From Sporobolomyces roseus (lineage: Eukaryota > Basidiomycota > Microbotryomycetes > Sporidiobolales > Sporidiobolaceae), in NCBI GenBank assembly GCA_016617785.1, contig JADILM010000005.1, forward strand, positions 1,302,001 through 1,366,000: a stretch of 64,000 nucleotides of DNA, in the 5' to 3' direction. How positions within the stretch are numbered: position 1 is the first letter of the stretch; each line of letters begins with the position of its first letter. The position numbers and the translations under genes are program-made. This document shows, piece by piece, positions 31,479 through 43,096 of the stretch. Under the pieces are notes generated by a model. That model was not told the DNA's origin. It saw nothing but the letters and a program-made list of their open reading frames with translations, and searched no databases.

Positions 31479-32100
31479 GTTTGATAGCTAGAAGAGGGGT
31501 GGAGGAAGAGTGAGACCAGAAGTCAAGTGAAAGGGAAAAAAGAGGGGGTGGGGAAACTCGTCAGCTCGAACTAGAGAGATAGGAGTGACAAGACTAGTAT
31601 AGGTACTCACTGTAAGGTTCAATCGAGTCGGAGCAAGCTTCGAAAGGAGAGAAAAGAGATGTGAAGAGAGAGAGAAAGAGAGAAAGAGAGGAGAGAAACT
31701 TCAAAACCTGTCTCTTTCCCTCGATGCGTCAGTTGCAACGCCTTGAATCTCGATCTAAATTTCCGCAGGATTTGCTCTTTCTCTCGGCTTCGTCTCAAAT
31801 CTAGTACTCATACAAAAGCAGACGTCGAAACAAGTAGCAATCGAAATAGGGAAATAGAGCGATACCTCGAGAATTGGAGCATTTCTCGTAAGCGTGCGAA
31901 GCCGAAGCTCAATCGCGTAACTCTTCGCAAACTACAGTGCAGTGCTCACGTGACATCATATACGACGCAGCTAGACAGCACTGTTGAGCATACAGTCAAA
32001 CAAAGAAGTAACGAGATGGGAAGATCAAGTTTTCCTTTACGTTCGATTCTTTCCGGTTCTCACTGTTCAAATCTCTCGGCGACGATCACGTTCAGCCGGG
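31479..32100. other. Spacer upstream of the rhodopsin gene
   Basis: 622 bp. It holds a purine repeat (AGAGAAAGAG type) at about 31660-31700 and a CACGTGAC E-box-like site near 31948. Plus-strand open frames here are not supported by domain content. Probably the rhodopsin promoter and the 3' end of the hydrolase gene. Confidence 0.45.
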
Positions 32101-33604
32101 CTAGGAACGCTTCGCATTGTCGTCTACAGCCATCCAATCGTCCAGCGAAGCAACCCTTCCCAAGAATCCTCGAATCTCCTCCCGCCAACCTCTTTCCAAA
32201 TAAGCCGTATCGTGCAGTGCACCATCTATGTCCACCCACTTCGCTCCCGTTCCCTCTCTATCTCCACCGCGTCCCGAGTCATTTTCGACTGCCTTCCAGC
32301 TCTCATACATTGCTCGAACGTCGTCCTTTCCTCCCGTCGGAATGATCTCGTCTTTGCCTGACCTGATCCAAAGACTCGGTATCGGTCGTCGAGCTCCTCC
32401 ATCGTGCTGAACGAGGTTCTGTAGTCGACCGATTGCGTCCCATCGATCGAAAGCAGCGAATCCGAGGTAGTGGTAAGGGAGCCATTTTTGTGGATACAGC
32501 GATCGGACCATTCGCGGAATCGAGGGTAAAGGGTTTTCGAGGATGATGCCGGAGATAATAGGAAAAGTTGGGCTCAGTGGATGGGACGAGTGAGAGGAAT
32601 TCGGCGGGTCGGGACGAGAGAAAGGGGGAACGGAAAATCGGTCGAGAAGGAGGACGCCTGCTGCCCCTCCGAGCGAGTGACCGTATAGGACGTATTTTGC
32701 AGAGGGACCATGTTGACGATATGCGTACTCGAGGGCTGAGGAATAGTCGGCGAGAACGCTGGATTCGGTCGGCGTCGATCTCGTCGAAAGCCAGAATGAG
32801 CGAGGAGCGACACAGAGTATCGAGAGGTCGTGTGGACGAGGTGCTGTAGTAGAATCTCTATGTTGACGACCTCCAGCGAGAGAAGAGGACCTTGACGGAG
32901 ACGTGCGATCGACGTCCGGACGAAGGAGTTGTCGAAAGAGGGGGATTCGCATCAAAGGGGTTCCAGCGTTGCCTGTTTTCGCTCCAAAACTTTCAGTACG
33001 ATGGGAACCAACCTAGGGAGAAATTGAGACGCACCTTGCAAGTAAACGAGGACAGTTCTCTCCATCTCTTTGCCGTGCGAATGATTCTTCTCGCTTCCCT
33101 CCTTTTCTTTCCAGCTCAACTCGATCCCTTTCAGCTTGACCTTTCGTCTAAGGAGTCTCGTCGGCGCCGAAGACTCAATATCCACTTCTTTCCAATTCAA
33201 GCCGCTCAACGAGGAATCTCTGTCCCTCGTTCTTTCGCCCTCTTGTAGCGACTCCTGGCGGGTGCCGGGCGGTACACTCGGTAGATATATAATACGCCGC
33301 TGAAAGGCGACCAGTAGTAGGCACTGTCGACAGAGGATTAGCTGATGAAGAGTAGAGGAGAAGGAGGAAACGGACAAACCTTGTAAAACCACAACACGGT
33401 TGGAAGACCGACTAGAACCTGCAATACGAAGAACATCGGTGGTCCTCCTGAACCATCCGTGCCGGCGAGAGGTTCATTTGAAGCCTGTGGAATTCGAAGT
33501 CCAAAAAGCCGTCTACTCGGCGAAGAGGAGAACGGGCGAGATGTCGAGTGAGGTCGTGACAGTCGAATTGATGGTACGAGTCGCCTTAGCGGGCGAAAGA
33601 GCAT
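32101..33604 (-). CDS. BEM46/ABHD13-like alpha/beta hydrolase
   Basis: Serine hydrolase-fold protein anchored to membranes. Exon 1 (from ATG 33604) has an Arg/Ser-rich start and a hydrophobic segment MFFVLQVLVGLPTVLWF. Then come LLVAFQRRIIYLPSVPPG, typical of the BEM46 group, and VLVYLQGNAGTPLMRI (oxyanion-hole region). The nucleophile elbow is LYGHSLGG, the acid is in SGKDEIIP and the His in DGALHDTAYL, so the triad is complete. A low-complexity Ser/Arg stretch interrupts the middle. The N-terminus could be mitochondrial, or the hydrophobic stretch could anchor it in the ER or plasma membrane. Substrate unknown, as for the whole family. Confidence 0.85.
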
Positions 33605-33980
33605 TGTTTGCCGAGATCATCGAGTTGGAACAAGGAAGAAAGGGGACTTTGGATTTCGCAGGTCGCTTTCGATAACAGCTGTGAGGTAGGGCTACGGCGA
33701 CCGAATGTGAAGCGATCTGAAAGACTAATCTGAAGCGAAAGAGGAAAGTCGAGGAAGCGTCGCCAGGTTTCGCAGAGAACGAGATGTATCGCACGGACTT
33801 CGATTTCGTAAAGTATCTACAACATCCAGCGCACAGAACCTCATCCGTTCCTTGCTCTCCGCTAGTGGAAGGGGAATCTTCTAGTTCGATTGGCGGTAGC
33901 CCTGATAGTATCGCTTCGAAGCGAGAGTGCCGATTTTGAAGATTCGAGGTTTTGCGAGTGAACCTGTGCAAGATAGCGCA
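33605..33980. other. Spacer between the hydrolase start and the next stop
   Basis: 376 bp. A minus-strand open frame extends through it but shows no domain and overlaps the hydrolase start in another frame, so it was not called. Confidence 0.4.
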
Positions 33981-34900
33981 TCAGAGCAAGTCAGCGGAAG
34001 CACAAAGCTGCAGAGAGCTGGAGCTGGACTTGCGATTACGCTTCTTCGGAGTTTCGGGAGTTTCGGGAAGAGTTCGAACTGCAGTTCCGTCTGAAAGCGT
34101 GATGACCTTTCGAATCGATGGACCCGAAGACGCTCCTCCCTGAGCTGGCCGCCACCCCCTGGGCGTCGATCCGCTTTCAGGGATTGGTGGAAGAGGACGG
34201 CGTGGTGTATCTACGCGAAATCGGATCAGTCCAGGCCGCGAATTTGACGAGCTGAACAAATCTTACGCTCTGAGCCACCGTTCCGAGGGATTGTCGCTCT
34301 CGATTCGTAGTACATTGCGGTAGAGCGCTCACTTGATGAGGTAGTAGGATGATGAACGCTTTGAGCGGGAGCCGATGCGGTGTCGGCAGTAGGCTGATAG
34401 GTGGTATCGCGAAAAGAGCTCAAATCGGGGCCTCGCTGTAAGGAAGTCGGTGGAAGGCTCCTTGTGTAGTGTTGTGACGAAGGAATCTGATTCACGTAGG
34501 AAGCTGTCGCTGCCAGAATTTGGTGAGCGTTGACGAACGAGCGGCAGAAGTCTTGCGATTGTCGCTCACTGATGTCCGTGCTAACATAGCCTCTTCCTGA
34601 CGACTTCATCGGTTGAGCAGAAGAAGATTCAGCTACAAGGGATATTCGAGGGGCCACGAGGTCAGCATAACGTAAAGAGGAGGAACGAGAGAACTTCGCG
34701 CACTTTTCCTCGATTTCGAAAGGGCAGGCGAATGCGAATCGGTTCCTCTCGTACCTGGTAGAGCGACGGAAACAACACTGACTGAATCAGTTAAAGCCCC
34801 GAGTAAGAGGGGATAGACTCGAGAGCTCACCTTCATCTAAGAGCGTTTTTTGCATCCAGTCCGGATAGAACTTGTGCGCGTTAGAATCACGATCTGACAT
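33981..34900 (-). CDS. Hypothetical Ser/Pro-rich protein
   Basis: Not recognised. The model starts at ATG 34900 with MSDRDSNAHKFYPDWMQKTL, a short charged-aromatic segment that looks structured, then splices (donor GTGAGC near 34832) to GTRGTDSHSP and on through Ser/Thr/Gln-rich exons. The last exon reads TPRRPLPPIPESGSTP, then a proline-directed segment SIRKVITLSDGTAVRTLPETPETP and a basic KKRNRKSSSSS patch. TPETP-type sites and the basic patch suggest a phosphoregulated nuclear protein, but that is inference. Intron choices in the middle are uncertain. Confidence 0.45.
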
Positions 34901-35287
34901 ATCGCTTGACAGTCACTCGAGATGAGTTCAAATCCGTGAGAAGGAGTGAAGAAAAGGGGAGAAGAAGGGGAACTTGGAGGAGCAGCCTTCGACAAACCTC
35001 CTTTCTTTCGCTCGATCTCCGCGGACGGCGACGGCGACGACAGACTACGCCTTGAGCGAGCATCGACGGGAGTGCCGATCGAGTAGAGAACGATTGTGTT
35101 GACGCTACGCAATGGATCTGAGCATATTTCAAGAGACGGGCCGAACTTTAGGAGCCTCGAGATCACGGAACGAACTGAGTCTCGAGCAAAAAGGGGTCAA
35201 CGATCTGCAAGATTGATATTGCGAGAGGAGGAGAAGAAAGAATAGCCAGCTCTTGGCGGTTCTACAAAGGAAATGAATGAAATCTTG
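34901..35287. other. Spacer downstream of the importin gene
   Basis: 387 bp between the start of the hypothetical gene and the stop of the importin gene. Open frames here have no supporting features. Confidence 0.4.
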
Positions 35288-38200
35288 CTATCGACGGTCT
35301 TCGAGATCTCTTGCTCGTTCCCGACTCTTTCTCGACGTTCGGAAGAGCCATGTGAACGCATCCTTGCTCTTTGCGGGATCTTGGGAAGTGATCGCTCTGC
35401 AGGGAAAGAGGAGCAGATCAGTTGATGCGAGCGAAGATGAAAAGAGATAAAGGAAGCTCACGCATTGAATTTCGAGAGGAATTCTGCTTTCTCTGCGGGT
35501 GCGGCAGCTTTTGTAGGAAGTTGTTCGACCGAGACGGGGACGTTTGCGGCGAGAACAGTAGGGAATTGAATCGAGAGCATTCGAAGGATGGTGATGACGG
35601 TGTAAGGCTCGTCCTCTCCTCCTCCGACGAGGACGTCCAGCAGCAGTTGTACGAGCTGTACCGCTGACGCTTCGACCACTGATCGGATAGCGGCGTGGAA
35701 TTGAGGATAGTTTCGATATTTGTGTTGTTCGTGTGGAGAGAGTTGTGGAGGATTGCTTGAATCCCAATTCAGGGCTTCGTGACCGATAACATCTCGGAGA
35801 GCGTCGAGAGCGGTGAGGACGATCTGAGGAGTGAGGAGAGTAAGGGCTGTGAGAACTGATTGGAAAGCGGCGGGGAAGGCGGAGGAGAGGAAGATTTCGT
35901 CGGGAGAATCGTAGACCATCGCTCGAACGAGATGCGTGTAATCCTCGATGGCTGTACAGCTTGAATGTCAGTCTACTGTCATCATAGGAAATAGGAAGAA
36001 GATGTGAGAGATTGGCTCACTATCGGAGATTTGAACAGGTTGAGTCGATTGGAGGATCTCGAACAGCTTGTTGCTCTGTCGTTCGAAGGTATGCTGAACA
36101 AGCTGCTTGTAAGCTGGATCCTCCTGTCGGGCAAAGTTCGCGACGACCTTGCTCGTAATCCAAAGGTAGCTCGAGGCCGGCGCTTGCTCGAAAGAGGAGG
36201 CCATCCGTTCGAGCAGACTCGGCGCAACTTGGAAAGCACCTTCCTCGAAGAACGTGAGTCCGCGACGAATCGCGACACAAGTCTTCTCGGCGACCATCGA
36301 ATTCGAGCCATATTTGGCGAGGAAAGTATCGAGTATCGACCAAGCTTGCGAGCAAGTCGAGGCACACTCTGGTGGAACGCCATTCGGTAACCGTTCGACG
36401 ATGTTGAGGTAGAGATCGATACGTTCGAGAGCGTCGCAAGCTTTTCGAAGATCGTCTCGAGAAGCGGCAGTTGGTTGCTGAGAGACGGAGTGGACGAGTT
36501 CGAGGTTAGGCATGGCGAAGGTGGATAGGGTCTGAGGGATATCGTTGGGAGGCATGGCGATGATGATGTGTGCGATAGCGGCGGTGAGGTCGAGGAGATC
36601 TTCAGCACCGAGTTTCGTCGAGACTGAGTGGATGAAGGTGTGAAGTTGGGGAAGGAACGGGATGAGGTGAGAGGAGCAGTCTTTGCAGAGGAACTTCATC
36701 GTTTGAGAAGCGGCAGCGAGGACTTCTGGATCGGAATCGTCGAAACCTGAGGAGATGTAAGGGAGTTGGAATTGGATATGTTCAGGGTGTCGTTCGGTCC
36801 AGTGAGTGTATCGACCGATGACGAGGATGGCGGCATAACGAATCCGAGGGTGTTGAGGGAGCTTCGGTAAGACCTCCATGATCTTTGGAACGATTTCGTT
36901 ATCGTTGATATCGATCGCTGCTCCCATCGACCTCATCGAGAAGAGAGGAGCTTCGACATCCTGCCATCGGACAGCGTCTCCAGCTGCGACGGCTCGAGCG
37001 ATACAATCGAAGGCCTGCTGCAGACACGGTCCAGCTCCTAGAACCGCACAGCAGTCCTTGAGAGTGTCTCCGATCTTGTGCCGGAAATCTCGGAAGGTGT
37101 CTCGTTCTTCTCCTTCGAGAGGTGTCGAGTCGTCCGGGTAGTGAAGGTGATTGATGACGACTCGGACGAGATCGACGAAGACCTCGAGGAGAGGAGTGAT
37201 CGACGGATTTCCTTGCATCTTGCTGAGTCCTCTTGAAAGTCGGTACCAGAAGTTGAGAGTGATGCCGACGACTTCAAGTTCTTCGTAATCGGCGCAGCTT
37301 TTGATGAGTTGAACGAGAGGGAGGAAAGTTTCGGGATGTTGAGGGATGAGCGGTTCGTACCATTCTCCCGCTTCGACCAGGATTCGACAGAAGCCTCGCA
37401 TTTTGTCCTCCTGTTCTCGGGTCTCGGAATCGGCGAGTATCGGTTGAAGAGCGTTCAATCGAGGAACGATTTCCTGGATCACGTCGACGTTCTCCTGGAG
37501 CTCCTGAGTCTCGTGGATGACGTCCACTAGAACATCAACGGCGTTATCGAAGAGGTCGTCGGTCGAAAGTGCGGCGAAGGCAGCAGCGAGGACGGGAGTT
37601 CCAGCTAACCAGCTCGATCGAAGTTGTCCTGTCCGTAGCCAAGCACCGAGAGTTGCGAAACACTGGTTGTGGAGTTGCGCCGTGATGCCTACATTTCGAA
37701 GAGCATCAGTGATCCGAGATCTAGGGTGAAACAGAGTAGCGAAAGCTTACCTGGTGCTTGAACATACATCGAAAGAAGTCCAATCACTTGCTGCCCTCTC
37801 TTCTCAGTCTTGGGTCCTTCCCTCCCGAAATCGTTGTGGACCTGAATCTTGAAGTTGCTCGAGAACTCCTCCGCCTCTACTTGCAAGAACTCGAGTAATG
37901 CCGCTGCCATTTCCGGTTCTTTGCCAAACATTTCGATCATTGACGCTGTCGGATCGTCCCATTGCTCGGCGGTGAGCTGTAAAGCGAGGTCGGCGAGGGC
38001 GATACAGAGTTGAGTGAGGATGACTCGAGGGCCGGAAGCGAAGTTGCGAAGAGCGGTGAGAAGGGAATCGCGAAGGGGAAGAAGTTGTGCTGGAGGTAAC
38101 TGTTCGAGGTCGTAGGTGATCTAATCGGGTTCGGGATGTTTAAGTCAGTCAACCTGCAGCTAGTCAGAGTGAACGAGAGCAACGCACCTTCATGCGAAAT

Positions 38201-38674
38201 GTTTGGGCAGCGAAGAGTTTCGGTTCAATCGGCGCATCTGCCGCGAAGAGGATAAGCTGCGAGGTCGCCCATGCCTCGTTCTACGAAGAGATAGATCAGT
38301 GTCAGCCTAATAGCACTCTAGCCTTGAAATTGTGCGACTGCTTAATCCACCATAATCGAGTCCCATCAAACCTCCTTACCGCGACACTGTGTAGCTCTCA
38401 GATCCCGCTTGATCCTTACACCACTTAGTAGCCCGTCCCTCGCCGTCTCATGAAACAGTTGTGATCCCTCAACTTCTTGATCATCTCGCATGAATTCGTT
38501 CCTCTTCCCTTCCACCTATGCTTCAGTTGATGGACTCACGCTCTTCTGGAACTCTCCTAACCATGCATTCGCTTTCTCCTTCGCAGTCGGATCTGGATCT
38601 TGATAGAGTACGTTGAGTGCTTGAACAACTTGTTGAATCGCTGAATCGCCATTTGGCTGAGCCTGAGTGGCCAT
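35288..38674 (-). CDS. MTR10: Importin-beta family nuclear import receptor Mtr10 (transportin-3 type)
   Basis: Karyopherin that carries SR and SR-like mRNA-binding proteins into the nucleus and takes part in tRNA traffic. Start ATG at 38674 (MATQAQPNGDSAIQQVVQAL). An importin N-terminal domain follows (DPDPTAKEKANAWLGEFQKS, split there by a long intron; ILFAADAPIEPKLFAAQTFRMKI), and then HEAT repeats throughout (QENVDVIQEIVPRLNALQPI, DSDPEVLAAASQTMKFLCKD). The large exon at 37527-35968 covers most of the repeats. The C-terminal exon ends KSRERARDLEDRR. About 960 residues, matching yeast Mtr10 (about 970). The first intron, 38539-38281, is 259 nt, four times the local norm. Confidence 0.93.
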
Positions 38675-39126
38675 GTTTGCTCGTATAGAGTAGATCAGAG
38701 ATCACTGAGGGTATCAGAGGCTATTAAGAGCCGGTTTTGTAGAGTCGATGAAAATGAAGAAGAGAGAGATGCGACAGGCGAGAATGAGTGAGCAACTTCT
38801 TGCAGCGATATCTTCAGATTTTGGGCGCATATCATCGATATCAACTACTTGGACCTCTCGTAGCGAGAAAGAAGGCAGATTAGCATTTGATTCGAGCGAG
38901 AGAGACCAAAGTCGACTTTCGCAATCCCGAATTCCGCTCTTTCCTTTTCAGAGCCGTGACGATGGCGAAGAGACAGCTCTCGCTGAGCTCTCTATGTAAC
39001 GCTATGACTCTAGAAGTACTTGTGAAAGCACAAACTAGATATTGCAAGCGAGGAGAGTAGTAAAGTTCTGTCAACGAATCTTTCGAGTTCAAGCGGTCGT
39101 CTTTCAGCCTCGGATCGAGTAGTCTA
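38675..39126. other. Spacer upstream of the importin gene
   Basis: 452 bp between the importin start and the stop of the first RING gene. No gene or strong motif seen. Confidence 0.45.
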
Positions 39127-40478
39127 TCAAGCGATCACTCCATCTTTGACTTTCCCCTTTCCCTTCTTTCCTCTCTTTCGCTTCTTCTTCGCGGGACTCT
39201 GATCGGCGTCGCTCTCCATTTTGATTTTGACGATTTCTTTCTCCTTCGATGATCCTTGCTTGTCGACTCTAGCTTGATCCTTCGAAGAAGCGGCAGAAGT
39301 GGTCGGATTGTTCTCTTTCGAAGCAGGTCCAGCATCGATCGACTTCTCCTGGCCAGCGGTCAAGGGTTGGGTAGGAATGAGTTCGGGCGTAGACTTGCGG
39401 ATTTCTTGTTGCTTCTGCTCGTTTCTCTTCGCTTCCGTCTACAGTACGATCGTAATAAGTCAGTTACTCATACATTTCGTCGCGTCGAATACAGCAATTC
39501 GACTGAGGCTCACCTTTCTCTTCCTCCTCAACTCCGACTTTACATTCTTCAATTTCGTTTTCGTCTTCTTCAACTGAGCAGCTTGAACCTTGCATCCGTT
39601 CTCGTGTTGCTTGAGAAGATTCTTCGTGCACTTCGTTCTGCACCCTTCAGTAACGGTGCACCTGTAACAACGCAAACGTAGGTGAGCATTTCGTTCGCAG
39701 CAGGAGTCAGAAATCTTAGAAGCTCACGGCCATGCGTGACAGATCTCCTCATGTTTCTTCTCTTGTGATCGCTTGTAGGTCGTACCGCAAGCTCGAGGGC
39801 AGTTCAAGTCGACGAATTGACAATCTTTCTCGAAATGATCGACGAGCTCTGTCGCAATACCACGGAATTGACAGCCTTGATCCGACTTGTTGCATGCTTG
39901 CGGACGATATTGACACTGTTCCGTACGTCGAGAGGTGATCAGTGGTCGTGCAGGCAGAATAAGAAGGAGAGGAAACATGAGATACATTTTTCGAATGATC
40001 CTTTAAGTTCGAGAATGAGCCTTGCCAAGGGCACTTGCTCGCATGAAGGTCGCACTTGACGCTACAGTGGAGGAAAACGGATCTCGTTAGACTCAGAAGC
40101 CGAAGATAAGAGAGAGAGCGACTAACGTCAGAGATTCGATGTAACGACCAAAATGTTTCGATTCACGTCTAGCTTCCGATGGACTTGCTCCTCGACAGGT
40201 AGGGCATCCGTTGTACCAAGGATGTTGAGAGATACAGGCAGCGCAGAAGAGATGTTCGTTCGTACATCCGCTGGTCGTCGGTTTATCCAAAACGTCTTGA
40301 CAGATCGCACATTGGATGTGATCAGAGACGGATACGAAGAGAGACGAGTCCAATCCCACTGAAATGGTGAATGTGTAGTGTCGAGTCGGAGGAAGGGACG
40401 TTGAGGGGGCAAACAAAGTCAGCTTGCGAAACCAAGTCACTCGACGGGATGGTTTCGAAGGTCTTGCCGGCTCATCAT
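39127..40478 (-). CDS. RING and TRAF-type zinc-finger protein, copy 1
   Basis: Likely E3 ubiquitin ligase. The C3HC4 RING reads CAICQDVLDKPTTSGC, HLFC, AAC, CPTC; two TRAF-type fingers follow (CDLHASKCPWQG..HSKNCQYRPQACNKSDQGCQFRG; DCQFVDLNCPRACGTTYKR..HEEICHAWPC). A coiled coil comes next (QLKKTKTKLKNVKSELRRKRK), and a Lys-rich tail PAKKKRKRGKKGKGK that could be a nuclear signal. The stop is at 39127-39129. The start is uncertain: the ATG pair at 40475-40478 would need splicing whose phase I could not reconcile with the RING exon, so the first exon may lie elsewhere. Tandem paralogue of the gene at 41134-42577. Confidence 0.75.
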
Positions 40479-41133
40479 GGCTACGCTCGACCAGTAGCAC
40501 CTCTGATAGTCTCTAATCGTGCTCTCTCGCCACCCTCCAGCTATCCTTGTCCTCTTTTCACCCTCTCCATCACTCAACTTGAGAAGAACAGGATTGGCAC
40601 GTGAGAACTCACTGTTGGCTATAGGATTATCTTGACACCTTCAGTATACTCCAGATAGCTTCAGAATTCGTCGCGAGGGCTGTACAAGCGATTGAAATCG
40701 GAAAAGTGAGGGGGAGAGAGAAGAAAGGGGTTTTGGAGGGTTCGAGCACTCACTCAAAATTCGCAAATTTTTACAAACACTTTCTGCGTTTCCTTAGGCG
40801 TGTCGATGAGCATGTCGAGGAGCAGTGCGCACAGAGTGAAGAACAACGAAACGAATCGAGAAAGTCTCGGAAAGGTAAAGAACTTTCGCAAGAAAGGTCG
40901 ACTGAGCTAAGGCTGAAGAGGCCAGGTATCTCTCACTCAAGCAAGTTCTCGCTCTCGATATACCATGAGCATGCGAGAGGAGAGCAAACTTCGATTCTGC
41001 AGAAGCGAGTAAAACGAAAAAAGAGGGAAAACTATCTGAGAGAAAGACGAAAAGGTTCGGGGGTATTCAAGCTGATTGATTGATCTGTATACAAAGCGTA
41101 GGAGAAGCACTATGTCGCTGCGTCCGGGGAGAG
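40479..41133. other. Spacer between the two RING-TRAF genes
   Basis: About 655 bp with purine-rich blocks and several short open frames, none convincing. It may contain the missing first exon of the RING gene at 39127-40478. Confidence 0.4.
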
Positions 41134-42577
41134 TTAGGCTTCAAGTTTGGCAGCTTTCACGGGAGAATCCCTAACTGCTTCCTCGTTTTCCTTCGATTCG
41201 CTTCTTCCCCTCTTACTTCCGACAGCGCCATCAAGAGGCAAAGCTTCTACTTGAGGTTTCGGTGTCTCGAGTCCTCCAGCTTCCCTGGCTTTGAGCGATG
41301 GTCGAGTCGAGCGGCGAGGGCGAGGTCCGTCCATCTCGTTGACGGCATTGACGCCAGCGCCAGCAGATTCAGCAGGTTCGACCTTGTCGTTGTCGACTCG
41401 CTGTGCGGCGGCTTCCGCAGCAGCTTCTGCCGCTAGACGTTTCTTCTCGGCCTGCGAAACGAGATTCTCGTCAGTTCGCGTTGCGAGAAGGTTCAAGCAG
41501 TCTTTGACTAGCACGAGCACCTGCAACGTGAAGAGCGTAGGGAGGGAAACTCACAGCTTTGAGAGCTCGCAACTCGGATTGAGCTTTCTTGAGGTCATCT
41601 TGCGCTTTTGAGAGATCTTTCTGAGACTTGTCGAGCTTGTTGTTGCGAGTTTTGCATTGTTTCTCGTGAGCGACTAGGTTCCTACGAGTCGTCCATGTCG
41701 AGCAAGTATTCGAAACAGTGCATCTATTGAAAGGGAAGAGTCAGCCTTTCGATGATCTCGGAAGAATCGAGACGACTCCGTTCTTCGGAGTGGAAAGAGA
41801 ATAGCAACGACAGTACAGAGGAATGAGAGCTCACTCGAATTGATCACAGAGGTTGTCATGAGCTTCCTCATCCGCTCTCTTAAAAGAAAGCCCACATTCA
41901 CGCTTGCAAGGAATTCTGACGAGTAAACATTCGACGTTGAGATGGGCAGTGATCTGTTGAGTAGTTCCGGTGAAAGCGCAACCTCGATTCATATTCGGGC
42001 AGTCTTGAGGTCGGTACTCGCAGTTCTGAGCGGTTTTTCGAGCATTCAGTTGCAAGCATCTTTCTGTGCAGAGACAGCATGCGCTACTCACCTTCGTTCT
42101 ATGCGCACGTCGATCACTGAACGCGCCTACCCAATTGCATCCAGATCGCTTGTATCGACAACTCGAGCTATTTCATGAGGAGCGAGATCAGTCAAACTGG
42201 TTTCGTAGCGGCGGGCATGGAGACGAGTTGAGGCAAAACTTACGGCAGTGCGTTGATGATGCGTTGCATAGTCTTTGCTGGTCTGACGTTCTTGCTAACG
42301 ACGCGAGCGCGACAGCTTGGGCAGTTTTTGACCTTGCTGCTGCAGCCAAGGCATAGTGTATGGGCTTCATCGCAGATCTGGATCGACGATTCGACAAGTC
42401 AGTCGGAGAACGCATTGCTGTGGTCGAAGAATGAACCCAGAGGAGGAGACGGGTCCTCGAGGCAGCGAGAAGGAATTGGAAGCTCACCTCTGTTGCTTCT
42501 TGCAGAACATCAAGGCAGATCACGCAGATCGCAAAATCTGGGGGAGCCGAAACAAAGCAAGCGGTGCTGTATCCCAT
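41134..42577 (-). CDS. RING and TRAF-type zinc-finger protein, copy 2
   Basis: Paralogue of the upstream neighbour, in the same direction. Start ATG 42577 (MGYSTACFVSAPPDF). The RING is CVICLDVLQEATE, then after an intron ICDEAHTLCLGC and CPSC. The TRAF-type fingers are SSCRYKRSGCNWVGAFSD, NCEYRPQDCPNMNRGCAF, and CLLVRIPCKRECGLSFKR. A coiled coil follows (KLDKSQKDLSKAQDDLKKAQ; KKRLAAEAAAEAAAQ), and a Pro/Lys-rich tail with RPRRSTRPSLK and VGSKRGRSES. The stop is at 41134. The loop between the first RING cysteines and the His is shorter than in copy 1. Role as an E3 ligase or scaffold is inferred from the family. Confidence 0.82.
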
Positions 42578-42772
42578 CTCGCGCAATCTGGGTGGGAAGA
42601 AGGAGATGGAGTGAAGAATGGTCAGTCACTTCGTTGCGAGAGAGGACATTATTGAACCCTTGAGAGCTTGCCAGCCACTCGACTTGCTACTCTCAGTTCC
42701 CTTCATTCACTTCCCACAGTTCCACCTCGCCAGCTCGTCGAGGGAACGCGATCGCGAAGGAAGAGGTTGAAT

Positions 42773-43096
42773 GAAATGGTAGCTCATCTTCAGGCGACGG
42801 TGAGAGCTGTTGCTTGGGTTCAGAGTGCTTCGAGATTGAGCTTGATGTTCAAGCACGCGTGGCCGAGTCAAGAGCGAGTAGCGAGTGAGATGAGGAAGGA
42901 AGAGAAGCGATCGCGAGAAGAAGTCGACCTCAACCTTTCACATTGTCCTTCTGTGAGTGACGGGAGCGTAACGGGCTCAGTAGTAGTTCATCCCCGATAT
43001 CGCTCCATGCTCGTCGAATCGTGGACCCTGCATCGAAGACTTCTTTCGCTCTTTCCTTCCCACACTTCACTTTTTAACTTCGACCTCCTCCAGTGA
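42773..43096 (+). CDS. Possible small hypothetical protein
   Basis: A frame of about 107 codons from ATG 42773 (MVAHLQATVRAVAWVQ) to TGA at 43096, extended upstream without an ATG. Helical and basic at first (HAWPSQERVASEMRKEEKRSREE). No family recognised. It may be the last exon of a gene whose start was not found, or a chance frame. Confidence 0.25.
   Translation, partial: EMVAHLQATVRAVAWVQSASRLSLMFKHAWPSQERVASEMRKEEKRSREEVDLNLSHCPSVSDGSVTGSVVVHPRYRSMLVESWTLHRRLLSLFPSHTSLFNFDLLQ

Noticed and set aside
33513..33971. A 152-codon minus-strand frame upstream of the BEM46-like gene
   Set aside because: No domain or splice logic; overlaps the hydrolase first exon in another frame and is Ser/Arg-biased.
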